From contig JAIQDT010000296.1 in NCBI GenBank assembly GCA_021521415.1, positions 372,001 to 436,000 on the forward strand: a stretch of 64,000 nt of DNA, in the 5' to 3' direction. The notes under the pieces were generated by a model. It was not told the origin of the DNA. It saw nothing but the letters and a program-made list of their open reading frames with translations, and ran no database searches. The position numbers and the translations under genes are program-made. Shown here in pieces: positions 22,151 through 34,558 of the stretch. Numbering within the stretch: the first letter of the stretch is position 1; the number at the start of each line of letters is the position of its first letter. Source of the stretch: Bidens hawaiensis. Its lineage: Eukaryota > Streptophyta > Magnoliopsida > Asterales > Asteraceae.

Positions 22151-23212
22151 GCAATAAAGTCACAGGCCCTAGCAGACTTTGTGGCTGATTTCAGTAGTGA
22201 CATAGAGGACAAGCCTATCTTGAAGTTTAACAGCTTGAATACTACTAAGGATCCTTGGACACTCTTCACTGATGGAGCCTCAAACGTTAAAGGAACAGGA
22301 TTAGGAATACTACTAAAATCGCCACAGGGGGACATACTACCCCACTCAATAGCTTGTGAGTTCCATGCCACTAACAATGAAGTAGAATACGAGGCACTCA
22401 TTGCAGGTATACAACTAGCCAAAGGTATGAGAATCAGGTATCTTCAAATTTTTGTAGATTCATTATTAATTGCTAATCATTTTAATGGCTCATATGCAGT
22501 CAAAGGTGAAAAGTTAGTTAAATATTTAGATATAGTTAAGGATCTTCCAGGATCCTTCGATTATTTCAATATTACACAGGTACCGAGAGAAGAAAATGTC
22601 GGGGCTGATGCCTTAGCAAACCTAGCTTCAGCCTTGAAGCTCCCTGAGAATAAAAAAATTCCCATTATTCATGTCTTATCTCCGGCAATCGTGGAATACA
22701 AGGCATTGGAAGTAGAAGGGAAGATGCTCATAGATCCTGAGGATCATCCTCGGGATCATTCATCTTGGATCCTCCCAATAATGGGGTACATCCAAAAGGG
22801 AAAAATCCCGGAAGGCGAAAACCTCAGGGCTTTCGAAGCCAAGGTATCACAATATGCTATTATACATGATATGCTATACAAGAAATCCCTTGCAGGTCCA
22901 TACTTAAAATGCGTAGAAGAATCCGAGATCCGGGAAGTACTAAAGGATTTCCATGAAGGAGATTGTGGCAATCATACAGGGGGCAGAGCGTTATTCTCCA
23001 GGATCCTAAGGACTGGATACTTCTGGCCTACTATGAAGAAAGATGCTATGGAATACTCAAGGAAGTGCGATGCTTATCAAAGGCATGGCAACATCCTACA
23101 TCAGCCAGCAGAACCCTTATACCCCATTGTCTCCTCATGGCCATTCATGAAATGGGGAATGGATATAGTGGGCAAACTCCTTACAACTCCATGGGGAAAG
23201 TCTTTATGCTAG
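22151..23212 (+). pseudogene. pol: Element G archaeal-type RNase H and integrase zinc finger
   Basis: RNase H with acidic residues in LFTDGASN, NEVEYEALIAG, IFVDSLLIAN and REENVGADALA, all four expected positions kept. This second RNase H is known from the Tat lineage. Then linker, integrase finger (HEGDCGNHTGG... with CDAYQRHG; the second Cys position is weak) and [14 protein letters not shown], the start of the core with the first catalytic Asp. A frameshift near 23205 follows. Confidence 0.85.
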
Positions 23213-23996
23213 CTATGACGGATTATTTCTCTAAATGGATTGAAGCTGAGGCATTTCCTCAAGTCAAGGAAAAGGAAGTTATATCCTTTATTAAGCATAA
23301 TATTATTATTAGATTTGGTATTCCTTCTGAAATTATTTGTGATAATGGTTCCCAATTTATTGGGAAAAGAACTACTAACTTTTGTGACAACTGGGGAATT
23401 AAGATGATTACTTCAATGCCAGTCCATCCACAAGCAAATGGCCAAGCAGAATCAAGCAACAAAATCATCATCAACAACTTGAAGAAGAAGCTTGGAATAA
23501 AGAAAGGCAAATGGGCTGAGGAATAACCAACGTGCTTTGGGCAGATAGGACAACTCCAAAGAATGCCACAGGACAAACACCGTTCTCATTAGTCTTTGGA
23601 GCTGAAGCAGTGATCCCCACCGAAATGGTGTACCCAATAGCCAGAACAAGCATCCTTGATCCTCAGATAAATGAAGAAAGTCTTGCTCAAGATTTGGATA
23701 CTGTGGAAGAACTTAAAGATCAAGCAAGGTTCAGGATGGCCGCCTACCAGCAGAAGATGGCCTGTGCATACAACAAAAATATCAGAATCAGAAGATTTGA
23801 AGTTGGGGATTTAGTTCTTCGAAAGATGTTCCAAAATACAACTAATCCTGCTGACGGAAAGTTAGCACCTAAATGGGAAGGTCCTTATTTAATTGACGCC
23901 AAAGCTGGAAAGGGGGCATATCGTTTGATGAATATGGAAGGTGACATGCTCTCAAGAGCTTGGAATGCAATTCATCTAAAAAGATATTTCTGCTGA
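23190..23996 (+). pseudogene. pol: Element G integrase core and C-terminal domain
   Basis: MTDYFSKWIEAEAF, EIICDNGSQFIG and HPQANGQAESSNKII show the second Asp and the Glu of the DDE triad. A stop or shift at 23524-23531 separates the last part (LWADRTTPKNATGQTPFSLVFGAEAVIP, RFEVGDLVLRK, APKWEGPYLI, NAIHLKRYFC). No chromodomain. Ends TGA at 23994. Confidence 0.88.
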
Positions 23997-24460
23997 TCAG
24001 GATCTTGGATCCTAAAAACTTCTTCAGTCCATTACTTGGTAAAATTTTACTTTATGTGCATATAAATTATGTTAGATATTTGTCATGTTGCAGAAATGCC
24101 GAGCAATAGGGCCCTCAAGTGGAAAAAACGGGTTGGCCAACTCTCTCCTATGTTTAATCGGCCTTGTCGCCAGGTTTATAAGGTCTTCACCTTATGCCAT
24201 GAAATTAGGGTTTTGGCACCCTCGCCTAGAGCGCACGATTATCCGGGTATGATTGGAGGCTGTGGGACCAGTACATTATATGTGGCTGACAATTTCATGG
24301 CTAAAAATCATATCTTAGATCATACAAATTAAATGGTAGACGTACCATATGCACAAGTTAAGGTCAATGCTGGGTTAGGCTTGTCACCGTGTTTATTTGG
24401 GCCTGTCAGGCTCATCACCATGTTTATTTGGGCCAACGCCAAGGATCGGCTCATCGCCCG

Positions 24461-24636
24461 TATTGGGCTTGCCCCCACGTATCTATTAGGGTTGTCCCCA
24501 CGTTTTATTGGGATTGTCCCAACGTTTTATTGGGCTTGTCCCCACGTATCTATTGGGCTTGTCCCCACGTTTTATTAGGCTTGTCCCTACGTTTCTTTGG
24601 GCTTGTCCCCACGTTTTATTGGGCTTGTCCCCGAGA
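24461..24636 (+). repeat. 22-23 bp tandem repeat in element G 3' UTR
   Basis: About eight units of TATTGGGCTTGTCCCCACGT plus TTT or ATC, with diverged units upstream from 24380. Tandem repeats between integrase and 3' LTR are a known habit of Tat/Ogre elements. Open reading through the array is incidental. Confidence 0.85.
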
Positions 24637-25090
24637 TAGTTGGATCACGATCCAACTTTTCTAATTATTCTGTTCTCTTTTGGTTACTTATTTTAACAGG
24701 TAAGCAATTCAAGAAGTACTATAAGGATTCAAGATCCTCTATCCTAGCAACACAGAAGACAAAACGGAAATCAAAAGAGTTATATTATCAAGTAGCAAAC
24801 CAAAAGTTGACCTGGGCTTCTTCAGCAGCAGGTGGACCATCCACCCGGGTCAAGCCTTTACAAGATTATCGTATGTCTATGCAGAAATTAAAAGCAACAT
24901 CCTTGATCTCCACATACCGTCGAAATAATGTTTTTAATCTGGAATGAAGAATGGTTATAATGCGCCTCAATGCTATAACCTAGGGATAATAATGAGTCAG
25001 CAGGCAATGGTCACATCATTTTCTCTCCAACGGTTGCGATTCGAATTCTCAGGATAAACATGACGGCTGTTATCCATTCACATCTATCAT

Positions 25091-25644
25091 GTTTGGGGGT
25101 AATTGTTGGGACCAGGATTCTTGATCCTTGTGGATAAGCTATTCTTGGCGAATGTTTCCAGGAATAAGGATCCTCAACAGCTGAAGACTTGGTTAAAGCA
25201 TTAAAGATTGTAAACGTTGGAAGGAGTTACAACTCGTTTATACAAGTTATAACCGCTCCAATATTCTCGCAAGGACAATAAATGCTCTTTATGGCTAGTT
25301 ATTATTTAATTATTCTTCTTGTAACTATATATATGAGCTGATTATATCACATAACACACACAACACATAGCATACAGAGAATCATACTAGCAAACACTTT
25401 GTACTCACGATCAGCTCATATTCTCACCTATTGTAATATTTTCAAGTTTAATATAATCGGTAGTGATAGTTTTTACTACCTGAGATTTTATGCCGGCGGG
25501 ATACTAGTTACCAAGGGCTTTTCCTCATATAAATCTCGGTGTTCATCTTTTGATATAGTTACTTTGATCATATTTGTTATACAAGCATCAATCCTCACAG
25601 ACAAATTTGGTTACTTGATCCTTAAACGATTTTTGACCAAAACA
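25091..25644 (+). repeat. PPT and 3' LTR of element G
   Basis: GTTTGGGGGTAAT at 25091-25103 is the polypurine tract region, followed by LTR TGTTGGGACC (25104) to AAAACA (25644). Confidence 0.88.
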
Positions 25645-25706
25645 ATAACCTAATGGGCTTGAGACTTGTTTGAAACAAAAGATTTTATTTAACCTTGAAA
25701 AAATAT

Positions 25707-25834
25707 GATATATAATAATAATAATAATAACAACAACAACAACAACAATAATTTTAATAATAATAATGGTGATAACAATAATTATAGTAATAATAGTAGT
25801 GATGATAATAATAATAATAACATTAATAATAGTA

Positions 25835-25897
<63 letters not shown>

Positions 25898-25900
25898 TCA
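25707..25900 (+). repeat. (AAT)n microsatellite
   Basis: Imperfect AAT/AAC/GAT trinucleotide tract; pure AAT from about 25840. It opens a poly-Asn frame that is not a gene. Confidence 0.95.
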
Positions 25901-26828
25901 TTTGATTTGACTTAGAGTCTTTTTGAAGAAAATCAACTTGATTAAATACTTGTTAATTAGCTATTTAAAATAATCGAGGATTTAAAATTATAAGTGTAAG
26001 GTGTTCATAAAAAAAATGAATGCGGAGAAACATGCATGGTTTAAAAAAAAATAGGTATGTTTGACGAGTATGAAGGGACTAAGTATTGGTGCAAGGCTAC
26101 GAGTGAGCTTCAAGTGGCCAAGGAATGCAATTTAGGGTATTGCATGGCAGAAACAAGTTAGGTCTTCTTGAGCATAGTTGATGTGTTTGGGTCATTACAA
26201 TGGTACTAGGCTCGCAACTTGAGCATATGGTAAACCATAAGGTGTGGTAAATGGTTGAGTAATGGGTCATGGGAAGCATTTCGATATTGTGAGGCGATTG
26301 AGTGGTGACGCATAAACGAGCCAAACAAAGGTTGTCTTTCCGTGTAGGGCTTTTTTTTCAATGGTTGGGTTGGCTTTGGGTATCTTGGGTTTCCGTTGGG
26401 TGTGTTTTAGATTGGTTAGGGCATAGATTAGGCGTTTGCGCTTGTTGTTGTGGTTGGTGTTGAGTTTTGATGCACTTGGGTCAGCATGGTCGGGATCACG
26501 ACGGCCTATTGTTTGAAAATCTGGGCTGTCACTTTGCCGGTTGAGTTTCGAGGGCGGCGTCGAGGAAAACGAGAAGACATGCTGCGAAGCGGAAATGATT
26601 TGTGTGACATGGGACGTAAATATGAAAATTCTAATTACCAACCAATAGAAAAACTACATGAAACATTCCCGAAATCAAAATTACTCTATATAAATAATTA
26701 AATAAAATCACACTAAGAAAAATTTGAATTCGAGATTCAAATTTCCAAGACCCACAATGGGTTTACGGATTTCAATAAGGATTTCATAACTAATCAAATG
26801 AAAACTATATCAAATTTGAAATCATAAT
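25901..26828. other. Element D interior, no gene seen
   Basis: A GC-richer patch at 26090-26600 gives short ORFs on both strands without recognisable domains. The rest is AT-rich. Confidence 0.5.
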
Positions 26829-27820
26829 ATCCATGAACCACCATGGATTTTCATATCCCAATACAAACTTGATATAAAAGTGAAATCGAATTGAAAATTG
26901 AGTGTTCATGTATCACCATGACTTTTTGAATTTTCAATTAAAACAAAGTAATAATCAAATATCTGAATAAGGAAAACGAACTGAAACTCGACTATTCATG
27001 TATCACCATGAATTTTCGAGTTTCTAATTAAATCCATAATAATAAATGAATATATAACTAAAAAAAACGAACTGAAAACTCAACTATTCATGTATCACCA
27101 TGACTTTTCGAATTTTAAATTAAAACCATAATAACAAATGAATATATAACTAAAGAAAACGAACTGAAAACTCGACTATTCATGTATCGCCATGACTTTT
27201 CGAATTTCAATTAAACCGTGATATTAAACGAATTATATAAAGAAAACAGATTGAAAATCGACTATTCATGTATCACCATGACTTTTCGTATTTTCAATTT
27301 GAAACCCAAAATAGTAATTGAATATATAATAAAGAAAATGAATTGAAACTCGACGATTCATGTATCACCATGACCTTGCGAATTTTCAAATTATAATAAT
27401 ATAATTTATAAATAAAGAAAACGGTTTTAAAGTTGAAAATGTGTGTATAACAATTTTAGAAATTTCTATGAATATATAAACATAGAAAATGAGTTAAAAC
27501 TCGATTATTAACATAACCCAATGACTTTTCAAAACCACAATATAAACAATTGAGTGTTCGGAATCACACATTGTATGAATTATCATATCTTTTATGTTCC
27601 AAATAAAAAAAAATTCGTGATTAAAACGAATCAAAAGCTAGTTATTCGTGTATCACTACGACTTGTCAGACTTTTAGTTAAAACACATAAATCAAAATGC
27701 AAAATCAAATCGAAGCAAAAGCTGGTTATTCGTGTATCACCACAACTTGTCAGACTTTTAGTTAAAACACATTGTAAAACATTGTGGGTCGGAGTCACAC
27801 GTCGCATGAACCACCATGAC
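26829..27820 (-). repeat. Hairpin repeat array in element D leader
   Basis: Seven TCATG/CATGA-type hairpin units about 86-92 bp apart between 26906 and 27373, plus relatives at 26829-26848, 27646-27661, 27730-27745 and 27805-27818. Stem TCATG/CATGA or variants, loop TATCAC, TATCGC or AACCAC. Lies between the PBS and the rest of the interior, so in the untranslated leader in element sense. Confidence 0.75.
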
Positions 27821-28371
27821 TTGTGTGACATCCTTAGGAGCGTAACCATATTCTGTTCACAAAGAGAACATGGTCACGTTTGAAAGCATAAAGTTGTGAT
27901 TCATATGGCGTTTGGTGTGGTATGCTTTGTCTTAATAGGTTTCATGCCCTTTCCGAACTCTCCAGGTAAGTAACCGGGTCCGTGTCTGATTGGATTTGTA
28001 CGCATTGCTTATCCTTAGGTTTCAATAACCTTGGTGTCAGGAGTTCGGAAAACAAGCATGCCCCCTTACAGTTTACTACATACCCGCCACATAGAACCGT
28101 CTTTATGAAGACGAAATATCAGAAAAACCATAATAAAAGCAATTGAAAATGATTTGAAAATATTCGTTTTAGGCATAGGCCTAGGAGTTTGTGTGTGAAT
28201 ATGTGTGTGCAGGCTACGCTATAAAATATTATAAATATGAATAAAAGCATACGAATGAACTTTTAATATAAGTGCGGGCACATAGCACATAGAGTATACA
28301 TGCAGTTTGGGCCCTAAAATAAACTATAACTATACAAGGCCGATACGTCTAACAACCTATCTTATAGTTAC

Positions 28372-28384
28372 GATTCTGATACCA
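28372..28384 (-). other. Primer-binding site of element D
   Basis: Minus strand TGGTATCAGAATC, three bases from the LTR end TGTTACA; tRNA-Met type with one mismatch against TGGTATCAGAGCC-like sites. Confidence 0.8.
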
Positions 28385-28387
28385 ATC

Positions 28388-28860
28388 TGTAACACCCCGG
28401 ATTTAAGCAGAATACGCCCGAGTGTAACGTACAAATCACTCATAAGCACGTAACGCTATTAAAGCGACAATAATTATATTATTTCATTTTATAGCATAGT
28501 AAGTACACAAATTGTTTATAAAGTAAAAGAGATAATATACAATTCATCGAATCACAAATAAGTTCTTTATTTAAATAACCTAAGGTATAACTAGTTTTCT
28601 TGTCCTGGCACTTCATCGTATCAACCTGCAGTACGTTTAAAATAATATATTTTGTCAACAACACATGTTGGTGAGTTTTCATAAGTTTTTGCGTATATAA
28701 ATATATATAAAATACATGATTCAACAATCCTCATCCAATAAATATTCAAACATAATATAAATGAAATCACATAGTGTCGTTCTCCCGCTCATTTAGCCGA
28801 AGCCGTAGAAGTCGGGGAAATGAGAACCACCTTACGTAAACAACCGAAGTCGTAACGTTA
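28388..28860 (-). repeat. 5' LTR of element D, first part
   Basis: TGTAACACCCCGGATTTAAG onward, homologous to 14433-14905, interrupted by element C at 28860 with target sequence CGTTA. Confidence 0.88.
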
Positions 28861-29894
28861 TGTTGGGTCGGATATTCTATAAGGAAGATTGGAATCTTCT
28901 CAACATCCTCAGAAAACGGCTAAGTATGGACTTTGAGCAAGCCTAGACGATCGAGCATGGTTTTACTACTTCGAGCAAGGTCTTCAGAACCTTTAGTGGT
29001 TTATTCTTCTAAGTGTTAAGGCTTCGAGCAAGCTACACTTCAACGAGCAAGAGTATTCTTCTATCGAGCATGGATTGCCAATCGAGCAAACAGCTTGATC
29101 ATACAAGTTTTAACCAGGTGTTACGAGCACAGGATGGTTGAGCACATGGGGACAAGCATGGATGCAATAAGAAGATGTCATGTGATCAAAGCAAGGACTT
29201 CAAGAATAGTTCAGTTCCTCGAGCAAGATTTACATCTGAGCATGCTAAAGATTGCTCAATAAGTCTAAGGACAAGATTGAAGACATCAAGAAGAATGACT
29301 TGCTCGATGGACTAGTTCGAGTAAAGCAAGGATTGGTCAAGAGGAATGAAGCTTGCTGGAGGAGAATATCTTCACCGAAGATATTCTAAGTAAAGTATGC
29401 TCGAGGACATTCATTGAGCATACCTAGCATAGTGAGTCTACTCGAGCAAGATTGTTACCTTGCTCGAGGACTCAACACTTGTATTTATTTTGTCTTTCAT
29501 TATGTACTGATTAGGAACTTTTAGAAGGAATGTCAGGGTCTATAAATAGGGTCCTAGGTTTCCATTTAGGGCATGGATAACGACACACACAATACGAGAA
29601 ACATTCCAAAAGAATATTCTATTTGTTTCCTCATACAGCCGCCGCCGTCATACGCGAAGCCCTAGAAATTCCTTTCACTGTTGTATTAAATGATATATTA
29701 AATGCAGTGAATCTTTGTCTTTTATTGTGTTCTTATTGATTATTCATTATCGTTTCGTGTTCGCTATATCACACCTTTGTTTCCACTTGTTGGATATCCT
29801 GATTCCGCCGGGATATTCAATAGGCCTTTGGGTTACAGAGTCGTTGTGTTTTTGTCAATCTTTCTAAGGTTTCACCCGACTCACGGTCCTGATA
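28861..29894 (+). repeat. 5' LTR of element C (1034 bp)
   Basis: TGTTGGGTCG to GTCCTGATA (terminal CA mutated to TA). TATAAATAG at 29541-29549. Carries about fifteen GAGCA motifs, many as TCGAGCA, at 28935, 28953, 28973, 29026, 29045, 29066, 29084, 29125 and 29140 among others. Confidence 0.92.
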
Positions 29895-29896
29895 AG

Positions 29897-29908
29897 TGCT
29901 ATCAGAGC
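29897..29908 (+). other. Primer-binding site of element C
   Basis: TGCTATCAGAGC, one mismatch from the initiator tRNA-Met complement TGGTATCAGAGC, two bases after the LTR. Confidence 0.85.
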
Positions 29909-30004
29909 TTTGGAAGCAAGCTGAAGGCCACGAGATTGAAGGTTTGTGAAAAAAACTTGAAGCTTTACTATGTTTTTTCTGCTGTAAATCCCAGATCCAC
30001 TGAA

Positions 30005-31150
30005 ATGGAAGACCAAGACGTCTCTACCAACAAAATTCCCAGATTGCTTCGACAAGAAAATTTTATTAAATGGAAGGTGCTCTTCGAAGCAGTTGTAAAC
30101 TACAACGACCCAGAGCTTTGGACTTCTATCACTGATAGAAACTATGTTCCTTCAACTGCTCCGAACAACAATGCCACCGTTGAGCTAAAGATGAAGAAAA
30201 GGGACAATAAGGCTTTGTCTATGCTGAAGTTAGGTCTGTCTTGGGAGATACTGACAACCGTCAATCATCACAAAACTGCTAAAGAAATGTATGATGCAGT
30301 TATTGATATGTTTGAGGGAAATACTGAACTGAGAGATATCAAGAAAGATAGACTGAAGCAACAGCTTGATAGGTTCAAGTTTAAAGATGGAGAAAGACTG
30401 AAATCAGTCCTACAAAGGTTCATGGAGATTGTTAATGACATAAGAACAACTGACCTGCAGATCTCTGATTTCGAGCTAAACAAGAAGCTTTTATCATCTT
30501 TGTCTGGTGAGTGGTACACAGCCAGCAAATTCATCAAGGAAAAGGTGAGTTTCCCCAACTTTAAGTTGGATGATGTACTTGCATTCCTCAAGGCTGCAGA
30601 ACATGAGATGATCGAAAACCACATGATTAGAGAAGATAAACCAAGTTTTCAAGTGAATAATGCTCTAGTAGCTCCTATGGGAAATCTCTCAATCAAGAAC
30701 CATCAACCTATTCTTGAAGAGCCATCCGAGACGAATTCAACTTGTGGTGGTCAACCAAGATTTAATGTTCAGCTAATAGAAGATGATGTGGCCTCAATAG
30801 CAAGTGGTCAGTCAACATTTGTGCAGAACAACACAAATCAAGGAACAGACTACCAAGCTTTGTTCTCCATATTTACTGAGTCATATCATGCCTTTGTGGC
30901 CAATAACCTAATAAACACAAGCATTGTGTAGGAAGATCTCGAACAAATAGATGCTGATTACTTGGAGGATATGGACATAAAATGGCAGGCAGCCATGTTG
31001 GCTATGAGAAACAAGAGATTATACAACAGAACTGGAAGATCAAGCTTCAATGGACCGAACGAGAGAATAGGTTTTGACAAATTAAAATCAATTTGCTACA
31101 AATGTCAACAACCAGGACACTTTTCAAGAGAGTGCAACATGCCCAAGTAA
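30005..31150 (+). pseudogene. gag: Element C gag
   Basis: ATG at 30005 (MEDQDVSTNKIPRLLRQENF) chosen over the upstream ATG at 29777, which lies in the LTR. Motifs: FIKWKVLFEAVVNYNDPELW, AKEMYDAVIDMFEGNTELRD and LLSSLSGEWYTAS. An in-frame TAG at 30929-30931 interrupts; the same frame continues to the CCHC knuckle CYKCQQPGHFSREC and ends at TAA 31148. Same domain order as gag of element A. Confidence 0.88.
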
Positions 31151-32881
31151 GCTGGTAACCAAGTGAATCAAAATCAATTTTACCAAAATTAGAACCAGAA
31201 CTTCCAGCATCAAAGAAATTAGATCGCCAACCAAACCCCTATAAAAACCAAAACAGACCCCAGCAACAACCCTTTCAGCCTCCAAGGAACAACCAACTAC
31301 AGATTCACACTAATCAGAACAATGTGAATCAGGTTAGGGATCAAGGGAATGTTGCAGTGACAAGGGTGCCTCAGGATGGGGAGTTTGATTGGAGCAACCA
31401 CGCAGCTGAGATTGAGAAGGTGAATGTTGCCTTTATGGCCAAAGTGTAGGATAAGACAGAATCTTCTAATGCGCAGGTATATTCTGATATTTCAATTTCT
31501 GATCTTCTTATTACAATTGATGAACTCAATCAGGAAGTTGGAAAATGGAAAACTGAATGTGGAAGAAAGGAAGCATTCTTAAATGTGTATGAAGCCAGTG
31601 AAGCAACCTATGAGAATCAAATTAAAGGGCTTGAAGAAGATTGTATGCAAGCATACAGAACCCAATCAAGAATGACAGTTGAAATTGAGGGTTTGAAAAA
31701 GTTATATGCTGAAGAGAAGCTGAAGAATGCTGGTTTGTTAATTCAAATGGAATTCTTGTAAAACCTTGTGTCTACAGGAAATATAGTGGGATTTGTGGAT
31801 AAAATGACAGAGGAAGAGAAACACAAAAAGGTGCCACCACCTTTCTGTGACAGCTATCCACTAAAAGTAGACAAGGAAAGCAGGAATGAATATCTGAAAC
31901 AATTCAAGAATGTGTTTGATGACAAAGCTGATTTTGTAAAACAGTATGATGATGTGATTGTGGATAAGAATGGGGAGTTTGCAGTGAAGCAGAATAAGGA
32001 ACCAGAGATCAAGAAGAATGCAAAGAAGGATGGTGAGAAAAAGAAATGGAGTGAATACTCAAGTGAGGAAAGTACTTGCAGTTGTGGCAGTACCAAATCA
32101 TCTGAGGGTAAGAAGAAAAAGAAGGGATCAAGCAAGAAGAAAAATGAAAAGATTCCTCTACTGCCAAAGATGACTCAAAAGTTGAAGAAACACTATGAAA
32201 AGATAAGAAAAGAACGTGTGGTTAAAGTGGAAATGAAATCATCTTATGATCAGTCCCATCCTCCAATCTATCCAGTCTTCTCAAATCATGAATTATTTGA
32301 CATTAGAGATCTGGAATATGTACCAATGAGAAGATTTGTTGCAGAAGAAGGAGGAAGCTGTTCAAAAACCCCATCCAAGTTGAAGCAAATAGTGTTTGTT
32401 AAAGAGAAATATCATCTGGAGCTTGATCTGAACAAACCAATCAAAATAGACTTCAGCAACTCTCTATGTCCAAAAACATCCCTAGGCTTTGATTTCCCCA
32501 AACCAAGTGACATAATTAAAGACAAGCAATTGCTTGAAGACATGGGGGAGCTATGCTAAGGTTTGGTGCAAGAAGTGTGATGCCTATGGTCATCACACTG
32601 ACTCTTGCTGGTTTGAAGAAGAAGAGTTTGTGGTTCCTGATGTGGTTTGTGGATTTGACATGAAAGGATAGAAGGAGATGTATCAAAGATACCTGAGTGA
32701 AGTAAAGAAAAGTTCAAGTGATGAAGAGAAGAGATCAGTTTTGGAAAAGAGCCTGAAACAAGTTTTGAAAATCAAGGATGATGCAAAGGTTTCAAGCAAA
32801 CCTACAAAGAACAATAGGTCAACTAACAAAGAAAAGGCAAAGATGAGACCTGGTGTTCTCAATAGGGACAAAAGTTCTTGA
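31151..32881 (+). pseudogene. Element C gag-pol linker with coiled coil and second zinc knuckle
   Basis: A stop-rich Gln/Asn stretch, then a frame from about 31318 with TAG at 31447 and TAA at 31759. Coiled coil at 31470-31750 (ITIDELNQEVGKWKTE...). A Lys/Glu-rich region (31768-32559) follows. A frameshift near 32558 leads to CKKCDAYGHHTDSC (about 32568-32609), then a basic tail to 32881. Matches the two-knuckle layout of element A. Confidence 0.65.
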
Positions 32882-34558
32882 TGAAGCAGGGTTATGAACC
32901 AAGAGGGTTTCAATGGAAGACAAAGATGAATGAAAAGAAAGACTATGTGATTGAGCAAACTGAAAACATAACCATGTCACAAGTTGTGAAAGTTGGGTCA
33001 GAATCAGACTCAGAAGAAGAATGTGAAGTTGTCTTTGAAGACCCACTTCCCATTCCAGTTCCAACTCCTGATGAATCTTCACCTGAAACTGAATTACAAA
33101 CTGATGCAGTTTGTAACTCACAATCCAACTGATTCCTTTTTGTGTGTATGTGCAAGAACAGTCCTTGAACAGTAATGACTTATGGTACATGGACAGTGGA
33201 TGTGACCTGTGACAAGAGTGCTCTTATCAATTATGAAAGAAAGTATGAAGGGCCAGTTGCTTTTTGGAGTGATGAAAATGGAGGGAAGATTGTTGGAAGA
33301 GGAACACTTACCAATGGCAAGGTATCCTTTGAGAATGTGCCGCATGTTGAAGGACTACAATACAATCTACTCAGCATTTCTCAAGTTTGTGACAAAGGGT
33401 ACAAGGTGGCCTTCAATGATGAACGTTGCCTAATTCTGAAGCCTGAGTTTGTGATTCCAACTGAGATGATCATGATGATGGCTCCAAGAAATGGCAACCT
33501 CTATGAACTGAGAATGAATACTGCTACATCTAGAGGTGGTTCATGCTTTGTTTCCAAAGCCACTGAAAATGAGACCAAACTATGGCATAGGAAGATGTGT
33601 CATGTCAACTTGAAAAACATGAGCAAGCTAGTGAAAGGTGAACATGTTGTTGGCCTTCCCACAAGAGAATTCAAGCTTGAAGAAAAATGCACATCTTGCC
33701 TCAAAGGGAAACAACATAAATCCTCACATAAGAGCAAAGTGATAAATACTATTGATGAGGTCTTGGAACTACTACACATAGATCTGTTTGGTCTAGTAAG
33801 TGTTCCAAGTATTGGAAAGAAGAGATACTGCCTAGTGATCACAGATGATTACTCAAGATTTACTTGGGTATACTTTATGGGCAGCAAAGATGAGACCCCA
33901 GAGTTGATCAGAACCTATGTGCTGAAAATGGAAAATCAACTTGAAAGGAAGGTGAAAGTCATTAGAAGTGACAATGGGATAGAATTCAAGAATGGAATAA
34001 TGGAAGAATTCTGCACTTCTAAGGGGATATTTCAACAATATAGTGCACCTAGAACTCTTGAGCAAAATGGTGTTGCAGAAAGAAGAAACAGAACACTAAT
34101 TGAAGATGCAAGGACCATGATTGCTGATGCAAAATCTGCCAGTCACTTTCTGGGCAGAAGCAATCAACACTACATGTTATGTGTAGAACAGAGTTCTACT
34201 AAACAAGGCTCAAAATAAGACTCCATATGAGGTTATCTTCAAAAGAAAGCCTTATATGAAGTTCTTAAAGCCTTTTGGATGTAGATGCTCACTGTTGAAT
34301 ACAAAGGACAATTTGAACAAATTCCAGTCAAAATCTCTGGAATGTTTCTTTGTGGGATACACATCTCATTCAAAGGCTTACAGAGTCTATGTGATGGAGC
34401 ACATGGTGGTCATTGAGTCCTCAGACATAATATTCAATGAAAACCACTTTAACAATGTTGAAGGTCCCAAATGGCTATTTGACTTGGAGAAGATGATCAA
34501 GTCTTTCAAAATCTATAATGAAGACATGGATGACAGCATGTACAGAACTAGCTCCTGA
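32882..34558 (+). pseudogene. pol: Element C protease and integrase
   Basis: The protease active site WYMDSGC (about 33180-33200) is in one frame and is cut by a short deletion; the protein resumes as TCDKSALINYE in the 33175-34218 frame. Then GAG_pre-integrase with an intact HHCC finger (LWHRKMCHVNLKN, CTSCLKGKQHK), core LLHIDLFG, IRSDNGIEFKNG and EQNGVAERRNRTLIE (DDE residues present). Another frameshift near 34200 precedes LKPFGCRCSLLN and CFFVGYTSHSKAYRVY (34256-34558). Confidence 0.88.

Larger units (their letters stand above)
18737..25644 (+). mobile_element. Element G: Gypsy (Tat-like) retrotransposon lacking RT
   Basis: LTRs 18737-19296 and 25104-25644, TSD ATAAC on both sides (18732-18736, 25645-25649). 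Order: gag, zinc knuckle, protease, archaeal-type RNase H, integrase, 3' tandem repeats, PPT. PBS TTTGGCACCCACTGTGGGGC and the second RNase H point to the Tat lineage. LTRs differ at about 19 sites in 540 (hand count). RT and its own RNase H are absent. Confidence 0.92.

Noticed and set aside
24333..24664. Open frames in the 3' UTR of element G
   Set aside because: They arise from the 22-23 bp tandem repeat and lie after integrase.
25705..25905. Poly-Asn open frame
   Set aside because: It is a translation of the (AAT)n microsatellite.
28371..28384. tRNA gene
   Set aside because: It is only a 13-base tRNA-complementary PBS; no cloverleaf around it.
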